Source: Paulinella micropora (Eukaryota > Cercozoa > Imbricatea > Euglyphida). From it: DNA of 45,658 nucleotides. How positions within the stretch are numbered: position 1 is the first letter of the stretch; the number at the start of each line of letters is the position of its first letter. Below the pieces are notes generated by a model that saw only the letters and a list, made by a program, of their open reading frames with translations, ran no database searches and had not been told where the DNA came from. Made by a program: the position numbers and the translations under genes. The DNA lies in assembly GCA_009731375.1 (NCBI GenBank), contig BJOX01000263.1:83967-129624 (forward strand), in the 5' to 3' direction. This document shows, piece by piece, positions 18,236 through 28,929 of this stretch.

Positions 18236-19159
18236 ATGAGTGAAAATAATAATATTCAACTTGCGAACACCGCACAAGAATTATTTCGTCAGACTAAACC
18301 GAGGACTAGAGGAACAACAATATGGGCCGATAAGGTATTAGGTATGGTTAATATTGATTTAATGGATATGAGTAAGGTCGCTACAAAAAATAAAAACTAT
18401 AATTTTGCCCTTATTTGGATTGATATCCATAGTCGCTATGCTTATGCAATACCGATAAAGAATAAATTTTCGACCACCGTTTTAGAAGCACTCAAGAAAT
18501 TACCGAAGCCAAAAGCATACATATCAGACAATGGCGGTGAGTTTAAAGGTGCAGTTGGTGAGTGGATGAGAAATAATGGAATTGAACAATTTATGGTTGA
18601 AGTAGGTGATCATAATTCGTTAGGTATTGTTGATAGATTTGTTAGAACACTTAGAGAAAGATTACACATATTATGGGCTTTTAATCGTAATTTTGATTGG
18701 ATAAGTTATATTGAAGATGTTGTTTATTATTATAACAAGAAAGAACATTCAGCGATTAAGGCGGCACCAATTGATGTGCTTAAAGGAAATGATATAAGCC
18801 AACAACATAGATATGTTGATAAATATTTATTTAGTTTCAAAGAAGGAGACAGATTTAGAAAGTTGAACAAGAAACATATTTTAGAAAAGGGAGGAAAGAC
18901 ATGGAGCAAGCAAATCTACACCGTCAAAGCCCGTAAGGGATATCGGATTGTATTAACAAATGATGATGTTGTACCACCTAGACATTTATTAAAGACTGAC
19001 GCTACCGACGATCCGGAAGAGAAAGATATTAATAAAGAACTGAAACAACTAACTAAAGAAAAGCAAACAAAGCATTTACTTAAAAGAGAGGAGATAGACT
19101 CCGCCAACATTAGAACTTCTTCCAGATTAAGGAAGAAAAAAGAAATAATGGACTTGTAG
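18236..19159 (+). CDS. rve-family (Polinton) integrase, 307 aa
   Basis: A retroviral-like integrase that joins the viral ends to host DNA. The RNase H-fold core covers about residues 28-150. The first acidic residue is D41 in VNIDLMDMS, the second D98 in YISDNGGEF. The third position reads LGIVDRFVRTLRER, so D133 stands where Polinton integrases typically have Glu (VERFNRTL). An SH3-like C-terminal domain follows (FKEGDRFRKLNKKHILEKGG ... WSKQIYTV ... PRHLL), then a charged tail. The N-terminal HHCC zinc finger is absent and no chromodomain is evident. The frame is intact. The stop lies 2 bp from the convergent 184-aa gene. Confidence 0.92.
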   Translation: MSENNNIQLANTAQELFRQTKPRTRGTTIWADKVLGMVNIDLMDMSKVATKNKNYNFALIWIDIHSRYAYAIPIKNKFSTTVLEALKKLPKPKAYISDNGGEFKGAVGEWMRNNGIEQFMVEVGDHNSLGIVDRFVRTLRERLHILWAFNRNFDWISYIEDVVYYYNKKEHSAIKAAPIDVLKGNDISQQHRYVDKYLFSFKEGDRFRKLNKKHILEKGGKTWSKQIYTVKARKGYRIVLTNDDVVPPRHLLKTDATDDPEEKDINKELKQLTKEKQTKHLLKREEIDSANIRTSSRLRKKKEIMDL

Positions 19160-19161
19160 TC

Positions 19162-19716
19162 TCACTTCTTTTTGCGATTAGGTAAGGAAATATTGGAATG
19201 ATATTCAGCAGCCTTAGTGTAGAACGGACGCTTCTCGTGAATATAGTAGCCCTTCAAAGCCGACCATGATTTGAAAACCCTTATCACCCCGTCGTCTCCG
19301 AGTGCCACATGATAAGTATCTTCTTTCCCGGGGCTCGCCATCAAAACTCCTTCTTTGCAATCCGGAACATTATACTCAAACACATTATCAGGCTCGTCGT
19401 ACTTGTTGGCAATCTTGACCAAAACTTTTTTCTCATCCCAATACTTTACAGCTTCATCCTCCTTCACCTTTGCTCCACCCACCTTATCGAAAGGACTCAC
19501 ATTTTTTGCTTTACGCTCAACCTCAGCCTGAGCCACAGGGTCTTCGTGAGACGGATGCTTGGCGTCAGGGGTGGTTGGAACTTCAGCAGGAACCTCAGCA
19601 ACAACCTCGGCAACAACCTCAGTTGTCTCCTCAGTGGGCTCCTCAGCAGTCTGCTTGGAAGGAGACTTCTTCTTTGGCGGCGGTACCTGCCCCACACCAA
19701 AAAGCACAAAAAACAT
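19162..19716 (-). CDS. 184-aa protein with Pro/Glu/Val linker, unknown
   Basis: From ATG 19716 the protein has a basic Pro/Lys start, a low-complexity Glu/Val/Ala/Pro segment (residues 25-55), and a compact C-terminal domain of about 95 residues (AVKYWDEKKVLVKIANKYDE ... VIRVFKSWSALKGYYIHEKR). I do not recognise the domain. Base composition is more GC-rich than neighbouring genes, which hints at a different origin. An inverted repeat (CTGCCCCACAC 19687-19697 / GTGTGGGCAG 19717-19726) spans the start codon, so either the true start is elsewhere or the hairpin belongs to the 3' end of the gene to the right. Confidence 0.6.
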   Translation of the reverse strand: MFFVLFGVGQVPPPKKKSPSKQTAEEPTEETTEVVAEVVAEVPAEVPTTPDAKHPSHEDPVAQAEVERKAKNVSPFDKVGGAKVKEDEAVKYWDEKKVLVKIANKYDEPDNVFEYNVPDCKEGVLMASPGKEDTYHVALGDDGVIRVFKSWSALKGYYIHEKRPFYTKAAEYHSNISLPNRKKK

Positions 19717-19892
19717 GTGTGGGCAGTGCCTTGAAGCAGTTTTTTTTCGTAAATAAATAATTTCGTAAATAAAATATTTTTTTTTTGTTGCCTAGTAATA
19801 AGTGTGCTTTTATGTTGTTGTGAAATATGTGTCATGTTCATTGATGATAAGTGGGCAGGTAGGCAGACAGCACAGATCACACAACTATTTTT
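19717..19892. other. Short intergenic AT-rich stretch
   Basis: Contains a direct repeat ttcgtaaataa and T-runs. No gene is seen. Confidence 0.5.
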
Positions 19893-20384
19893 TTACGCCA
19901 CTCGGGCTCTCAATTCATTAACATACAATTTATATTTAACTATCACTTCATCAAATGTATCACCTTTTTCAATTAAATTACGTGCGAAATTTTCCTCTTG
20001 GCGAGACATTGGAAATTTATTTTTTTCTAACCACTTTTCCAAAAATGCTATTTCTTTATTAGTCTCTTTTTCCTTTCTAAGTCTCTGTCTCTTAACTTTT
20101 CTCTCCTCTTCCATTCGTCTTTTGTCTTGTTTTAGTTCCTCATCTCTCTCATAAACTGCTTCCAGTCTTGATTCAACATCGCAAAGTTCTTGTTTCAATA
20201 ATCTTATTTTTTTGGACAAGTTTTTTTTCTTAGTTTCCAAAAATATTTTGTCCTTTTTTGTTGTCTTATTTGTCTTGTCAGAATAATAATCAATCCAATT
20301 ATTTTCTTCTCTTTCTATTTCAAACTCACTTTCGCTAGAAATTTCATTATCCTCTTTGGCTTCATCATCAACAAAGTTGCTCAT
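19893..20384 (-). CDS. 163-aa coiled-coil protein, unknown
   Basis: I prefer ATG 20384 (MSNFVDDEAKEDNEISSESE) to the upstream ATG 20522, because the extra 46 residues are hydrophobic and cysteine-containing, unlike the rest. The protein has an acidic serine-rich head, a long Lys/Glu/Arg coiled coil (about 45-125), and a short ordered end (FPMSRQEENFARNLIEKGDTF). It lies downstream of the polymerase on the same strand. I recognise no family; a role as an accessory replication or scaffold protein would be guesswork. Confidence 0.55.
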   Translation of the reverse strand: MSNFVDDEAKEDNEISSESEFEIEREENNWIDYYSDKTNKTTKKDKIFLETKKKNLSKKIRLLKQELCDVESRLEAVYERDEELKQDKRRMEEERKVKRQRLRKEKETNKEIAFLEKWLEKNKFPMSRQEENFARNLIEKGDTFDEVIVKYKLYVNELRARVA

Positions 20385-20686
20385 CTCTTCAAGAAGAACT
20401 GCGAGACAGAAAAGTGCTCGGGGATCCAAGAATTCTTTGGTTCTCAGATCACTTTGCGCAAAAAAACCCATGTGATAACATTGCGCAAGTAAAAAAACGA
20501 AACCGAAGCAAGCACTACACAAAAAATTTATTTGTTGTCTGTTATCGTAATGGGTGGTGTAATTAGTATGTTGGTGGTGTTGTCCGTCGTTGTCGGCGGT
20601 TCAACTCTCACTGCTTATTCTTTATTATGCCTTTGTTTTTTTTTCTCTTTTTTTGTAAATTCCTTTTTTTCTTTTTTTTTTTTTGC
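20385..20686. other. Region between coiled-coil and polymerase genes
   Basis: Mostly T-rich sequence. A short + strand frame from ATG 20550 would encode a hydrophobic peptide (MGGVISMLVVLSVVVGG...), but it runs into T-tracts and has no support beyond hydrophobicity. Otherwise nothing is recognised. Confidence 0.4.
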
Positions 20687-23600
20687 TTAGTATCCGTATG
20701 GTAATGTCGTGATCTGGTTTTCTTTTAGAGGTTGAATTACTCTTTTAGTGTAAGTAAATGAAAATATCTTTTGTAAATGCTCTGACGTAATTGTTTTTGT
20801 CTTTTTGTTTCTTGTTATTTTGCTGTTGGTGTGTATGATTACATTTCCAGCATCTGCTACATTCTTTGCTATACACTTTTCTCCTTTTGTTTCTAGTAGG
20901 TCTTCTAATTCTTCGTATGCCTTTTTAGATAGTTCAGTGTCTTGTACTTTCAATCCATTGCTTATGATACTAAACATATTAACCAAGTTCAATTTTTTAC
21001 AAGTCTCGTAATTCATTGAAAATCCTTTTAATTTCATTTTGGTTGTTCCATCATTTAGTATGTAGCCGTATGATTTAGGTCCTGCTCCAATAAATGTGGT
21101 TATCTTTCTGCTTACCTTCGTCTTTTTGTCTATCAATTCGTCTGTCCATTGTCCCAATAAATCACCAGTCGGTATTGTTGTCTGTCCTTCTTTCTCATCT
21201 ACGGAATAAATTACGCTGTCTGTGTCGTGATATAACACTCTATTACCTAATCTGTCCATCATATCATACAATCTCATTTGCGCATGTGCTGTTGTAAATA
21301 GTGCTACACAGATATTTGTATTGTAGGGGTCAGATACTTTTTCAGGGTGTAGGTTGTAAGATAGTTCTAGGCATTCTTTGTTTATCATATTGATAGATAC
21401 TTCATTTATCTTCTTGTCATTTAGTATTTTGAATAGTTCGGCTTCACTCCTTATGATTTTTGTTTGTGTCTTGTTGTTTTGTTGTCCAAATTTTCCCCAT
21501 AGTGAGTTAAGACATAGTTTCGCTACTGCCCTTCTTCCTTCATTCTTTTCAATCTTGCTTTTGTCCAATTTGATTTTCATTTTTTCTTCATAGTCCTTAA
21601 TGTAATTGTCTTTGTCTTCTTCAGTTATGACATTTGATGGATAGCCACTTGATTCCTGTTTCACTCTTAGAAAGGTCTTAATGTATTCTTTGAATAGTTC
21701 TGTTGTCTGTTCATTCCAATGCCATAATTCATAAGTTTTAATAAGTCTGTAGCCTTTTTGGATTGCTTTGTAAATAAGTGGTGTTGCCCATGTGCCTGTA
21801 AGTGTTCTCTCTTCGTCTGTGTGTTGGCATTTGTCTTGTAATCCTTCCTTTCCACATTTATTACATAGATAATACATCATCTTTCCTCTATCTTGACATG
21901 GTAGAACAGGATGAATTAGTCCTCTAGGCGGAAGTATTTTTATTTTTGCTACACCAAATGCTGTTTTATTATTCAACATATCATATGCCTCTTTTCCTCT
22001 TATTGTTTGGTGATGTTTCACAGGATAGGGGTCATAGTACATGACAGTCGGATAGAGAGAGCACACATCTATATACTTTGCATACTGATATTCACTCATA
22101 GATTTCCAGTATAGAGATAGAGCATTCGTCCTTCCACCAAACATCGCATGTCGTGGATTGATTGCTTCTTGCTCAATTAATGTCTCTTCTATTTCTCCTT
22201 TGAATTCTTCCTTTGTTCGTATCCTGTTCCATTGACACCCCCATATTGTTATTAATTGACTAACTTCCGTATGTTGCTTGATTAAAGTTTCGCGTAGTTT
22301 AGTTTCTTTGTATAGTTGTCCAAATGTTTTATTCACAGACCTCTCTCTGTTTAGTTCATTTCCATTGAAACACTCAGGACACCCGTGCCAATAACAACCA
22401 TGGAACTCATATGCCGTTTTTGTCTTTTCGTCATATCCGTCTAAGTAGGCTTTCACACCTTTGGGTAAGTTTAGTATTTTTTCTTTACCATTTAGACCAT
22501 GTTGAATTTTAGCATTGTCCTTTTTTTCTCTGTATGCTAACCACTCCACACACATACGACTTGTTTTTGCTTTGTCTGTTCTGTTTGTCGGTATAACTGC
22601 TATGCTGTCCTCAGGCATGTCGTTTGCTTTGAATAGTGCCATACATGTAGAGGCGATAGTTGTGTATTAAAATGGATCTATTCCGAACTCCATAAATTGT
22701 TCCCTAAACTCAATACACCCCCGTCTTAGTATATCAACATCACTATGACAATATTCAATCATTTCTTTATTGAAATCAAATACTTTGTCTTTTTGCTCCC
22801 CATACCATTTTATGAAATCATCTCTTTTATTCTTTGAGAATGAGTTATATCCGTAATCGTCCATGTCTGGTATTTTGCCTATGTATGTTTGATTGTCTGT
22901 TTTATTAAAGAAGTGAGGAAAGTATCCTTTTTTCAATTCAGTAAGTCCAAATGTGTCAGGAAAGTCAGATAGAGGCATAGTTAGAAATGATAAACTATCT
23001 ATAAATCTAATCTGTTCTTTCCCATTACCAATAGACATCATCATTATTTTACCACCTTCATATATCACAAATGGAGTTATTCCTTTTTCAATCAACCATT
23101 TCAATACAAATTGACAATCATATCCCCGTGCATTATGTGCTATGAATGTATAACCCTTATGTTTTACACCCAATGACCACTCACAGAATTGTTCAATGTT
23201 TTTATGTATGATTGGTGTGCTGTCGTCGAAATATTGACTTTCAGAATGATTGATAATATGTGTTCCTGTCTCTTGATTTGCTTCAAAATCAAAGAATACA
23301 TATTTGGTTGATGGTTCATGTATCACTTTTTTCTTTAACTCACATTGGTGTGATAGAGGTTGTAGTTCTTTGCAGTTCCTACATTTTTCATATCCACATT
23401 TGTGTTCTCCTTTGTAAGTCTTAGCACAAGTGATACATTTTTTCTTTGTGTCGCATAACTTATTTTGTTTATGATTATTGAAACATTCATCATTCGGAAA
23501 CTTTCTATTACACTCATTGCACATTTTCCATTTAGAAATATTGTCATATCCTTTACATCCTTCGGTTTGACATATATTACATTTGAATTCACATGCGTGA

Positions 23601-24669
23601 TTATGTTCGTATCCCTTCATACACTTCTCGCAGAAGTTTTGCTTTGATAAGAATGCTTTCATACTTGTTATGGTGTCGTAATGGTTCATTGTTTTTAGTA
23701 TGTATATGTTCTTTTTGTCCTTCATCTCTGTCTTATAAACAATTTTGTTTGGATATTCAACAATAACAATGTTGTAGTCGATGTGCTTAGCAAACTCACT
23801 AATTTCAGAAAACCCGCACAAATCTTTCATGACACCAGCCTCCTCGTGCAGTTTGTTTGCTAGTTCATCTTGAATTCTGCGTCAGTCCTTAATTTGTGAA
23901 TACTTTGGATGCTTTTCTATCTTAGCCTTTGCTACAACTATTGCCCTTGCCAAACATATGTTGTCGTAATTGTTTATTCGTATTACACCTTTCTTTTTAC
24001 ACATGTCTGTTTCTGTTATTGCTTTCAATCTTGCTCCTCCTTCTGGCATCCTTACACCCACAAAATTGAAATCAATAAGTTTCATTGTTGCTCCTTCTTC
24101 GTCCATATAGTTTTCGTCGTTTGATTGCAGTATAGATTCTAATCTAGTCAGTATATCTTCTAAATTGAAATCTTTTACTTTTATTAATTTTTGGTTTTGT
24201 ACATTCCAAGTTGAAGGAATAGCACTAATACGTATTTGTATTAAGTCATTGTCTTTGTAAAGTGTTTTAAAGTCTTCAATTATAGATCCTATCATACCGA
24301 TGATGCCCTCTAATGGAAACTTTTTCACTTTTTGAGACATTGATTTACTTAATTTAATAGTATATACCGATTGCCCCACAGGTAGTTTGTGTTCAGTGTC
24401 TATCCTTATTAGTTTATAGCCATTGAACTCTATTACTTGTGGTTCGACATATTTTNNNNNNNNNNTAGTTCCCTTTGTTTTCGCTCAGATTCAGAATAAA
24501 ACCTTTCAGGGTCCGATAGTGCTCCCCTTGTCGTTGTTATGTCATAAAACCTAGTTCCGTTCGGCTTTTTAACATATAACTTGTTTTGCCTTATCTGATA
24601 TGTTATTTTTGCTTCCGCCAACTTGTCCAAGTTCCATGTGTGTCCGCCATAGTCGATGGTGTTCGCCAT
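20687..24669 (-). CDS. polB: Protein-primed DNA polymerase B, broken by frameshifts
   Basis: Homologous along its whole length to the intact element 2 polymerase (40318-44316). The start ATG 24669 (MANTIDYGGHTW) fits the element 2 N-terminus better than ATG 24696. The pieces are 24669-24466, a 10-N gap, to 23882, 23830-22667 and 22642-20687. Visible motifs are an N-terminal KKGVIRINNYDNICLARAIV, a Cys/His-rich zinc-finger array (23640-23330), exonuclease VFFDFEANQE, FIAHNARGYDCQF and YCHSDVDIL, then polymerase DVCSLYP, KLCLNSLWGKFGQ and YHDTDSVIY. It replicates linear DNA using a protein primer. At least three frame breaks suggest either a dead copy or uncorrected homopolymer errors. The ATG directly follows aataaatat. 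Confidence 0.93.
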
Positions 24670-24782
24670 ATATTTATTGGAATATATTTTTTCCAAAAAA
24701 TATTTTTATTTTATATATAAAATATATATATATATAATATTATCTTATCTTTAATATGAAATTCAATTTTTTTTTTCAGGTC
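24670..24782. other. AT-rich spacer upstream of the polymerase
   Basis: (TA)n and A/T runs with a small inverted repeat ggaat...ttcc. It probably contains the polymerase promoter. Confidence 0.4.
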
Positions 24783-24998
24783 TCAATTTTCCCCGACGAT
24801 ATTCTGGAGTCTAATAAGGTCAGCCTTGGTTTTTTCTCTTTTCTCTTTTGATTTTCTCAGTATGTCTGCCTTGTTTTTTTGATAATATTCTTTTGCTCTC
24901 ATAAGTGCTTTCTCTTTATTTCTTCTTTGATACTCTCTCATACGTTCAGCGTGTTTTGCCCTTGCCTCCTCCGCAGTATATGTCGGTTTTCTACCCAT
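24783..24998 (-). CDS. 71-aa basic helical protein, unknown
   Basis: From ATG 24998, preceded by tatatataa. It is Lys/Arg/Glu-rich with repeated AKEYYQKNKAD/KEKREK-type helical segments and no hydrophobic core, and resembles small basic helical DNA-binding proteins. It is the first gene inside the right TIR and is read toward the polymerase. A terminal-protein or DNA-packaging role is possible but unsupported. No homologue is visible in the part of element 2 seen here. Confidence 0.55.
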   Translation of the reverse strand: MGRKPTYTAEEARAKHAERMREYQRRNKEKALMRAKEYYQKNKADILRKSKEKREKTKADLIRLQNIVGEN

Positions 24999-25032
24999 TT
25001 ATATATAATACATTTTTATTTATTTAAATAGA

Positions 25033-25348
25033 AATTAATCAAACTCGCAACAGGAGAGGACTTTCATTTTTTCAAAAAAAGATAACTAAGTCTAGCACAG
25101 CGATAAAAACTAAGAGACGGGTTTTGATGTCTCTTCGTGTTGATTTGGCAAAAGATAGATGAGTTATCTTTTTTTTTAGAGTTTGAGAGAAATTCAAATA
25201 TGGACTATTTATTTATTAAGAATGCTTGTATTGAATTTGGATGAAATTATGTATATTTTTATTGAAATTAATAGCAAGACGAATTTATATGAAAATAGCC
25301 TTATTTTATATAAAAAGATTAGTGTGCTATAGTAATACCTATAGTAGT
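25033..25348 (-). repeat. Right terminal inverted repeat of element 1
   Basis: Reverse complement of 4670-4984 with few differences (for example agtgtgct versus agcacactt-type edges, and one extra A in an A-run). The outer end is ...TATAGTAGT, followed directly by cataca. Confidence 0.95.
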
Positions 25349-25457
25349 CATACATACATACATACATACATACAAGTCTCATACATACATACATACATAC
25401 ATACATAATGTACATACATACATATATTCATATCTACATGTGTACGTTTAGTACAGC

Positions 25458-25488
<31 letters not shown>

Positions 25489-25545
25489 TGCATGCATGCA
25501 TGTATGCATGTATGCATGTATGTATGTATGTATGTATGTATGACC
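25349..25545. repeat. (CATA)n/(TATG)n microsatellite flanking element 1
   Basis: CATA repeats continue from the right TIR, then switch to TATG/CATG repeats. It resembles the left flank, so the element inserted into one (CATA)n array. Confidence 0.9.
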
Positions 25546-25599
25546 TTGTATGCACGTATGTAGTATGTACTACTATTACTACAACTACAACTAGTAACT

Positions 25600-25675
25600 T
25601 AAGCTTCTTTTTCTTCTTCTTCTTCTTCTTCTTCTTCTTCTTCTTCTTCTTCTTCTTCTTCTACTTCTTCTACTT

Positions 25676-25710
<35 letters not shown>

Positions 25711-25935
25711 GCTACTACTACTACTACTACTACTACTTCATGCTGCTGCTGCTGCTCCTTCTCCTCCTCCTCCTGTTTCTCCTCCTCCTGTTCCTCCTCC
25801 TCCTTCTTCTTCTTCTTGGCTTCTTCTTCTTCTTCTTCTTCTTCTTCTTCTTCTTCTTCTTCTTCTTCTTCTTCTGTTTTTTTCCGAAATTTCTTCTCGT
25901 TCTTTCTTCTTCCTTGTTCTTCTTCTTGATGCGAC
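25600..25935. repeat. (TTC)n/(CTA)n/(CTC)n triplet array
   Basis: Successive TTC, CTA, CTG and CTC triplet runs. The long Glu- or Phe-rich frames here are repeat translations. Confidence 0.93.
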
Positions 25936-26043
25936 TTTTTTTTTCTTTTTTTGTTTTGAAGTCCATGGCAAATTACTAACAAACCAGATTTTATAAATAC
26001 TATATGAATAAATTCGCAGTATTCCCCCTGTCTAGCCTCTCTG

Positions 26044-26169
26044 CACCCCCCCCCCCCCNNNNNNNNNNNNNNNNNNNNNNNNNNNNNNNNNNNNNNNNNN
26101 NNNNNNNNNNNNNNNNNNNNNNNNNNNNNNNNNNNNNNNNNNNNNNNNNNNCCCCCCCCCCCCCCCCCC
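26044..26169. repeat. Poly-C tract with a 93-N gap
   Basis: C-runs on both sides of unknown bases 26059-26151. Confidence 0.95.
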
Positions 26170-26757
26170 ACCCCATCCGACCGCGCATCAACCGTAGTGT
26201 CTTTGTCTCCTAGGCTGCCAAAGTCAAAATAAATGACTATATCAACTGTTAACTAAGTGTTTATTAAATTAATAATTTAATTATTAATATTCTAACCACC
26301 ACCCCTCCACTTCCCTTCCTTCCGCCCGCTTCCGGTGACCTATTAATATCAATCAACCAGTGACTCGACTATGTCAGATTCGCAAGAGATAGTTGAAATT
26401 CAAGTTATTAACTGAAAATTCTAGTGATTATTGATAATGTTATATATTATCAACGATGACTTACTATTATCAACTGGCTAGGAGTTTGGCAGTTTGGTTT
26501 GGCCGCACAGACAGATTTTAATCAGGCATCGCCTCATATTGCCCGTGACGTATTTATTAATACAATCTATATACTGGTAGGAAATAGTTCATCTAAGGCT
26601 ACCCCCCCCCCCCGGCCCCCGGGCACCCTCTATATTAATATTGCAATGTATTTCAATATTATATATTAATAACTTGATTAATAATTGAATTTCATTCTCA
26701 CATACTTTTATTATATAATCATGTATATAATAACAATAGTATCATTCATTAGTATTT
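26170..26757. other. Host non-coding sequence with a dispersed repeat copy
   Basis: AT-rich with TTAATA repeats. Positions 26482-26537 are an inverted, diverged copy of 2710-2765. There is a C/G run at 26601-26622. No gene is recognised. Confidence 0.55.
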
Positions 26758-27102
26758 TTGCTGAGTCAAACCCGGGCGTTACCCGAGATATTGTTTGCAT
26801 ATGTGTCTTATGTACGGATTCGGGAACAGTCTGTACGTCAGCCTGCAACAAGTGTAGATGAGGGCACAGTTGATGACCATACAGCGCTCGCTGTCACTGA
26901 AGCCAACGAGTACGTCTTTTCCACTGTGTCAAAGGAGGGAAGAGGACGACGACGAAGACGACTCGTCACGGTGACGAGAAAAGGGAGGATAGTCTTTGAA
27001 AAACTTGATGTACGACCATCTACAAAATTCATATCCTCAGCCAAGGGCAGGACAAAAGGCGGTGTCAAATCCTTGCGCAAAACATTCTGCAAATATGTTT
27101 GA
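26758..27102 (+). CDS. Possible host exon or small ORF (114 codons)
   Basis: A relatively GC-rich open frame in AT-rich surroundings, with an Arg-rich patch (GRGRRRRRLVTVTRKGR) and a basic end. An aataaa signal lies about 20 bp after the stop (near 27125). No domain is recognised and the start is uncertain. It could be the 3' exon of a host gene or a retroelement remnant. Confidence 0.3.
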   Translation: MLSQTRALPEILFAYVSYVRIREQSVRQPATSVDEGTVDDHTALAVTEANEYVFSTVSKEGRGRRRRRLVTVTRKGRIVFEKLDVRPSTKFISSAKGRTKGGVKSLRKTFCKYV

Positions 27103-27604
27103 TATACTGTTGTTGTTTCTAAAGAATAAAGGCTTCTGTCTTGGAATTTCTTTTCCGGGCCTAACAGCCTTAGTATTAATATAATACAGTCAGGCTAATT
27201 ATTGACAATTATTAATTCAATCATTACATAATATTGTTATATTATATCATGAATAAAACGTGGCACGGTGACCGCTTAACTCTGGAAAAAATCCTGACTC
27301 GACGCAGTGACACGTGCCCTAACTTACTGACTACAGTCATATGTTGATCGAGCGACTTTGGGAAGGTGAGGATGAGAAGCACGAGGCGCCTCATTATATT
27401 AATAAGCCATGCATATGCGGCCGCTTTTTATTATAATACATAATCAATAGACGGAGACGAGTTTTGTAGTATTAATACTAGTGACTGCAATACAAGATGA
27501 CTCCACTGATATATAGTATGATATTTATAATAGTATATTATATAACTTCACTTTTGTCACTAGTATAATACTACGGTCATTGCCGCACCACCAGGACAAA
27601 CCCA
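27103..27604. other. Unannotated host sequence
   Basis: AT-rich with TTAATA-type stretches. No gene, RNA or repeat family is recognised. Confidence 0.4.
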
Positions 27605-27960
27605 TAATGTTTTACATGATCCTAGTGGAAAATACACAAGGATTGTGTATTTTACACTGGATCATGTTTTCCATGCTTTTGTGAAACATGATTAAATCAT
27701 GTATTACATGATAGATTTCATGTTTTGTACATGACTAAATCATGTTTAGTCATGTAGTACATGATTGACATCAATGTAATACATGATTTACATCATGTAG
27801 TACATGATTCTATTGTATTAAATTACATAATTACAGCATGCAATACATGATACATTGTATTAAATTACATGATTGCATCATGCAATACATGATGCATTGT
27901 ATTAAATTACATGATTGCAGCATGTATTAAAACATGATTAAATCATGTGTTACATGATAT
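27605..27960. repeat. CATGAT-rich satellite of short palindromes
   Basis: Dozens of tacatgat/atcatgta words. At least two longer units of about 55-60 bp (each with attgtattaaattacatgat) are in tandem. Related words reappear at 28822-28885 (ttacatgatgtaatcac). Confidence 0.85.
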
Positions 27961-28166
27961 TGCGGCCCTTTTCATGCCCGGTCCCCTACCGCACCGGATC
28001 CGTACCTGTAAGATTTGTATTAATTCAAGTCCTTTTTTCTTTTTTGTGTTAACTAATAAAATACAAACAAACATTTATTCTAGTTCATGTCTCACATCGA
28101 AAAGATAGAGATTTTTGGAATTAATTACCAAATTATAGCACGAGAGAGAGAGAAACAGAGATAGAA

Positions 28167-28480
<314 letters not shown>

Positions 28481-28490
28481 NNNNNNNNNN

Positions 28491-28650
28491 GACCAGTATT
28501 TTCATTGAACATACCGGCCCGTCTGGAAGTGTTGGAACTGCCCTTGCGGGGGTGTCATTAGAGCTTATCGTCAATTCTTCGTACTCCCCTCACGGGTGAG
28601 ACGATGGAGGCGCATGTGCAGAAATGCATCAGCCATTGACAGAGAAGCAC
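28491..28650 (+). repeat. SINE copy 1 (body and (ATT)n tail)
   Basis: Shares the body gaccagtattttcattgaac...cattgacagagaagcac with copies 2-4. The tRNA-like head is missing or in the gap. An (ATT)n tail follows (28650-28805). Confidence 0.75.
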
Positions 28651-28692
<42 letters not shown>

Positions 28693-28743
28693 AAATATTA
28701 TTATTACTATTATTAATACTATTACTATTAATATTACTAGTAC

Positions 28744-28804
<61 letters not shown>

Positions 28805-28805
28805 G
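28651..28805. repeat. (ATT)n tail of SINE copy 1
   Basis: Interrupted ATT repeats. Confidence 0.9.
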
Positions 28806-28886
28806 TTACTATTCAACACACAATAGATTACATGATGTAATCACGTATTGTATGATTTATTAATTTGTCACATGATATAATTATGT

Positions 28887-28929
28887 TGAAGAGAGAGAGA
28901 GAGAGAGAGAGAGAGTGGGGAGAGAGAGA

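Larger units (their letters stand above)
4670..25348. mobile_element. Element 1: complete Polinton-like virus (about 20.7 kb)
   Basis: It is bounded by matching 315-bp inverted repeats and encodes the diagnostic Polinton/PLV set: protein-primed DNA polymerase B, rve integrase, A32-like packaging ATPase, adenain-like cysteine protease, and major and minor capsid proteins. Late virion genes form a leftward block (17496-5792). Replication and integration genes occupy the right part. It also carries a phage-like fibre gene and several genes I cannot identify. Reading-frame breaks in polymerase, ATPase, penton and fibre mean it is either decaying or affected by homopolymer sequencing errors. Whether it can make particles cannot be judged from sequence. 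Confidence 0.92.

Noticed and set aside
20550-20705. Small hydrophobic + strand protein starting MGGVISMLVV
   Set aside because: The frame soon runs into T-tracts and overlaps the polymerase end; there is no independent support.
4670-25348. Circular permutation explaining the different gene order of element 2
   Set aside because: Joining the ends of element 1 would place the polymerase divergent from the 95-aa gene, not head-to-tail as in element 2.
25349-25560. CRISPR-like array
   Set aside because: The repeats are simple tetranucleotides without spacers.
25464-26171. Phe/Tyr/Leu- or Glu-rich frames
   Set aside because: They are translations of CATG, TTC and CTA repeats and poly-C.
26758-27092. 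Opposite-strand 84-codon frame
   Set aside because: It is the antisense of a slightly better + strand candidate and has no features of its own.
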